A stretch of 7,609 nt of DNA, from NCBI GenBank assembly GCA_023230525.1, contig JALNXE010000151.1, positions 1-7,609 of the forward strand, given 5' to 3'. The DNA comes from Desulfobulbaceae bacterium (GTDB lineage Bacteria > Desulfobacterota > Desulfobulbia > Desulfobulbales > SURF-16). This document shows positions 6,735 through 7,609 of the stretch, piece after piece (positions within the stretch are counted from its first letter, which is position 1; every line of letters starts with the position of its first letter). The notes beneath the pieces are model-generated. The model did not search any database. It was not told where the DNA came from and saw only the letters and a list, made by a program, of their open reading frames with translations. A program made the position numbers and the translations under genes.

Positions 6735-7609
6735 AACAGATGCTCGCCATCTGCCGCAAAGAGCTGCAAACCTCCTTCGGCACGCCCATGGCCGCCATTT
6801 TCATCGGCTTTTTTCTGCTCTGTTCCCTGTTTTCCTTTTTCTGGCTGGAAACCTTTTTTGCCAGAAACACGGCGGATATCCGTCCCCTGTTTAACTGGAT
6901 GCCCATGCTGATGATTTTTCTGGTGGCCGCGCTCACCATGCGTCAGTGGAGCGAGGAACAGAAGATCGGCACCCTGGAGGTGCTTCTCACCCTGCCGGTG
7001 CGTCTTCATCAGCTGGTGCTGGGCAAATTCCTGGCCGTGCTGCTTCTCACCTCCTGCGCCCTGCTGCTCACCATCGGCCTGCCGATTTCCGTGGCCATGC
7101 TGGGCAATCTGGACTGGGGTCCGGTCATCGGCGGCTATCTCGGCACCCTGCTCATGGCCGCAGCCTATATCAGCATCGGCCTTTTTGTCTCTTCCCGCAC
7201 CGATAACCAGATCATCTCGCTCATGCTCACCGTCCTGCTGGCCGGCCTGTTTTTTCTGATCGGCTCAAGCGGCATCACCGACTTTTTCGGCAACCGGGCC
7301 GCCGACTTTTTCCGCAGTCTGGGCACCGGCAGCCGTTTTGCCAGCATCGAACGGGGCGTCATCGACCTGCGCGATGTGTTCTACTACCTGAGCCTTGCCG
7401 TGCTCTTCCTGAGCTTGAACATCTACTTTCTTGACCGCAAGCGCTGGAGTTTTGGGGCAAACACCGCAGGGTATCGCCAAAAGGCCCTGATCACCGTGCT
7501 GCTGATTGCGGCCAATCTCCTGGCCGCCAACATCTGGCTGGCCCGGGTCAGCTCAGCCCGGCTCGACCTCACCGCCCAGCGGGAGTACTCCCTGTCCCGG
7601 GCCACCCGG
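6731..7609 (+). CDS. ABC-2 permease running into a GldG-like domain (GldF-GldG fusion), truncated by window end
   Basis: The 293 visible residues stay open to the end of the window. The first part is a GldF-like ABC-2 permease with about six membrane segments (roughly 20-39, 53-70, 97-122, 130-154, 160-178, 216-234). It carries the conserved cytoplasmic coupling motif EEQKIGTLEVLLTLPV (75-90) between the second and third helices, and the RFASIERGVIDLRDVFYYLS stretch (202-221) before the sixth. Instead of stopping there as GldF does, it continues through DRKRW into a further helix (about 251-271) and RLDLTAQREYSLSRATR (277-293), the typical start of GldG, where RLDLT follows the anchor helix. 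This indicates a single GldF-GldG polypeptide, a known arrangement in proteobacteria. It should form the membrane channel for the ATPase encoded just upstream. Substrate is unknown. The remaining GldG-like part and its C-terminal anchor lie outside the window. Confidence 0.9.

Overview
The window looks like bacterial chromosome of moderately high GC, with compact genes on both strands. The gene families seen (a DUF3047 protein, a GldA-type ATPase next to a fused GldF/GldG-like permease, a Cache-type chemoreceptor remnant) fit a Gram-negative proteobacterium, most likely of the former Deltaproteobacteria (Desulfobacterota). That placement is an impression from protein style; no rRNA or other phylogenetic marker is present.

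Layout from left to right. Bases 1-312 are the decayed end of a methyl-accepting chemotaxis receptor, broken by two one-base frameshifts and cut off before its signalling domain. It runs into the 3' end of a leftward AEC-family transporter gene (349-1248). A strong-looking promoter at 1403-1431 precedes a rightward gene for an exported DUF3047 protein (1478-2233). Bases 2234-2594 hold no convincing gene. A leftward gene (2595-3578, start fixed by a good ribosome binding site) encodes a 327-residue protein I do not recognise: a charged helical N-terminus, then an aromatic beta-rich domain with two acidic calcium-loop-like motifs. An AT-rich intergenic stretch of more than 600 bases follows, with two small inverted repeats and a possible promoter.

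Next comes a two-gene rightward unit. Gene one (4236-4976) encodes a stand-alone copy of the C-terminal half of translation initiation factor IF-2. It lacks the GTPase domain, carries a His-rich N-terminal tail, and has substitutions where IF-2 grips initiator tRNA. Gene two (4993-5655), 16 bases later, encodes a membrane protein with about four transmembrane segments and no family I can name. After a short gap with a perfect -10 box comes an ABC exporter operon: a GldA-like ATPase (5802-6734) overlapping by four bases a permease that continues into a GldG-like region and leaves the window (6731-7609).

The best candidates for something undescribed are the IF-2-like/membrane protein pair and the 327-residue protein. 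I see no CRISPR array, RNA gene, intact insertion sequence, or recognisable defence system.
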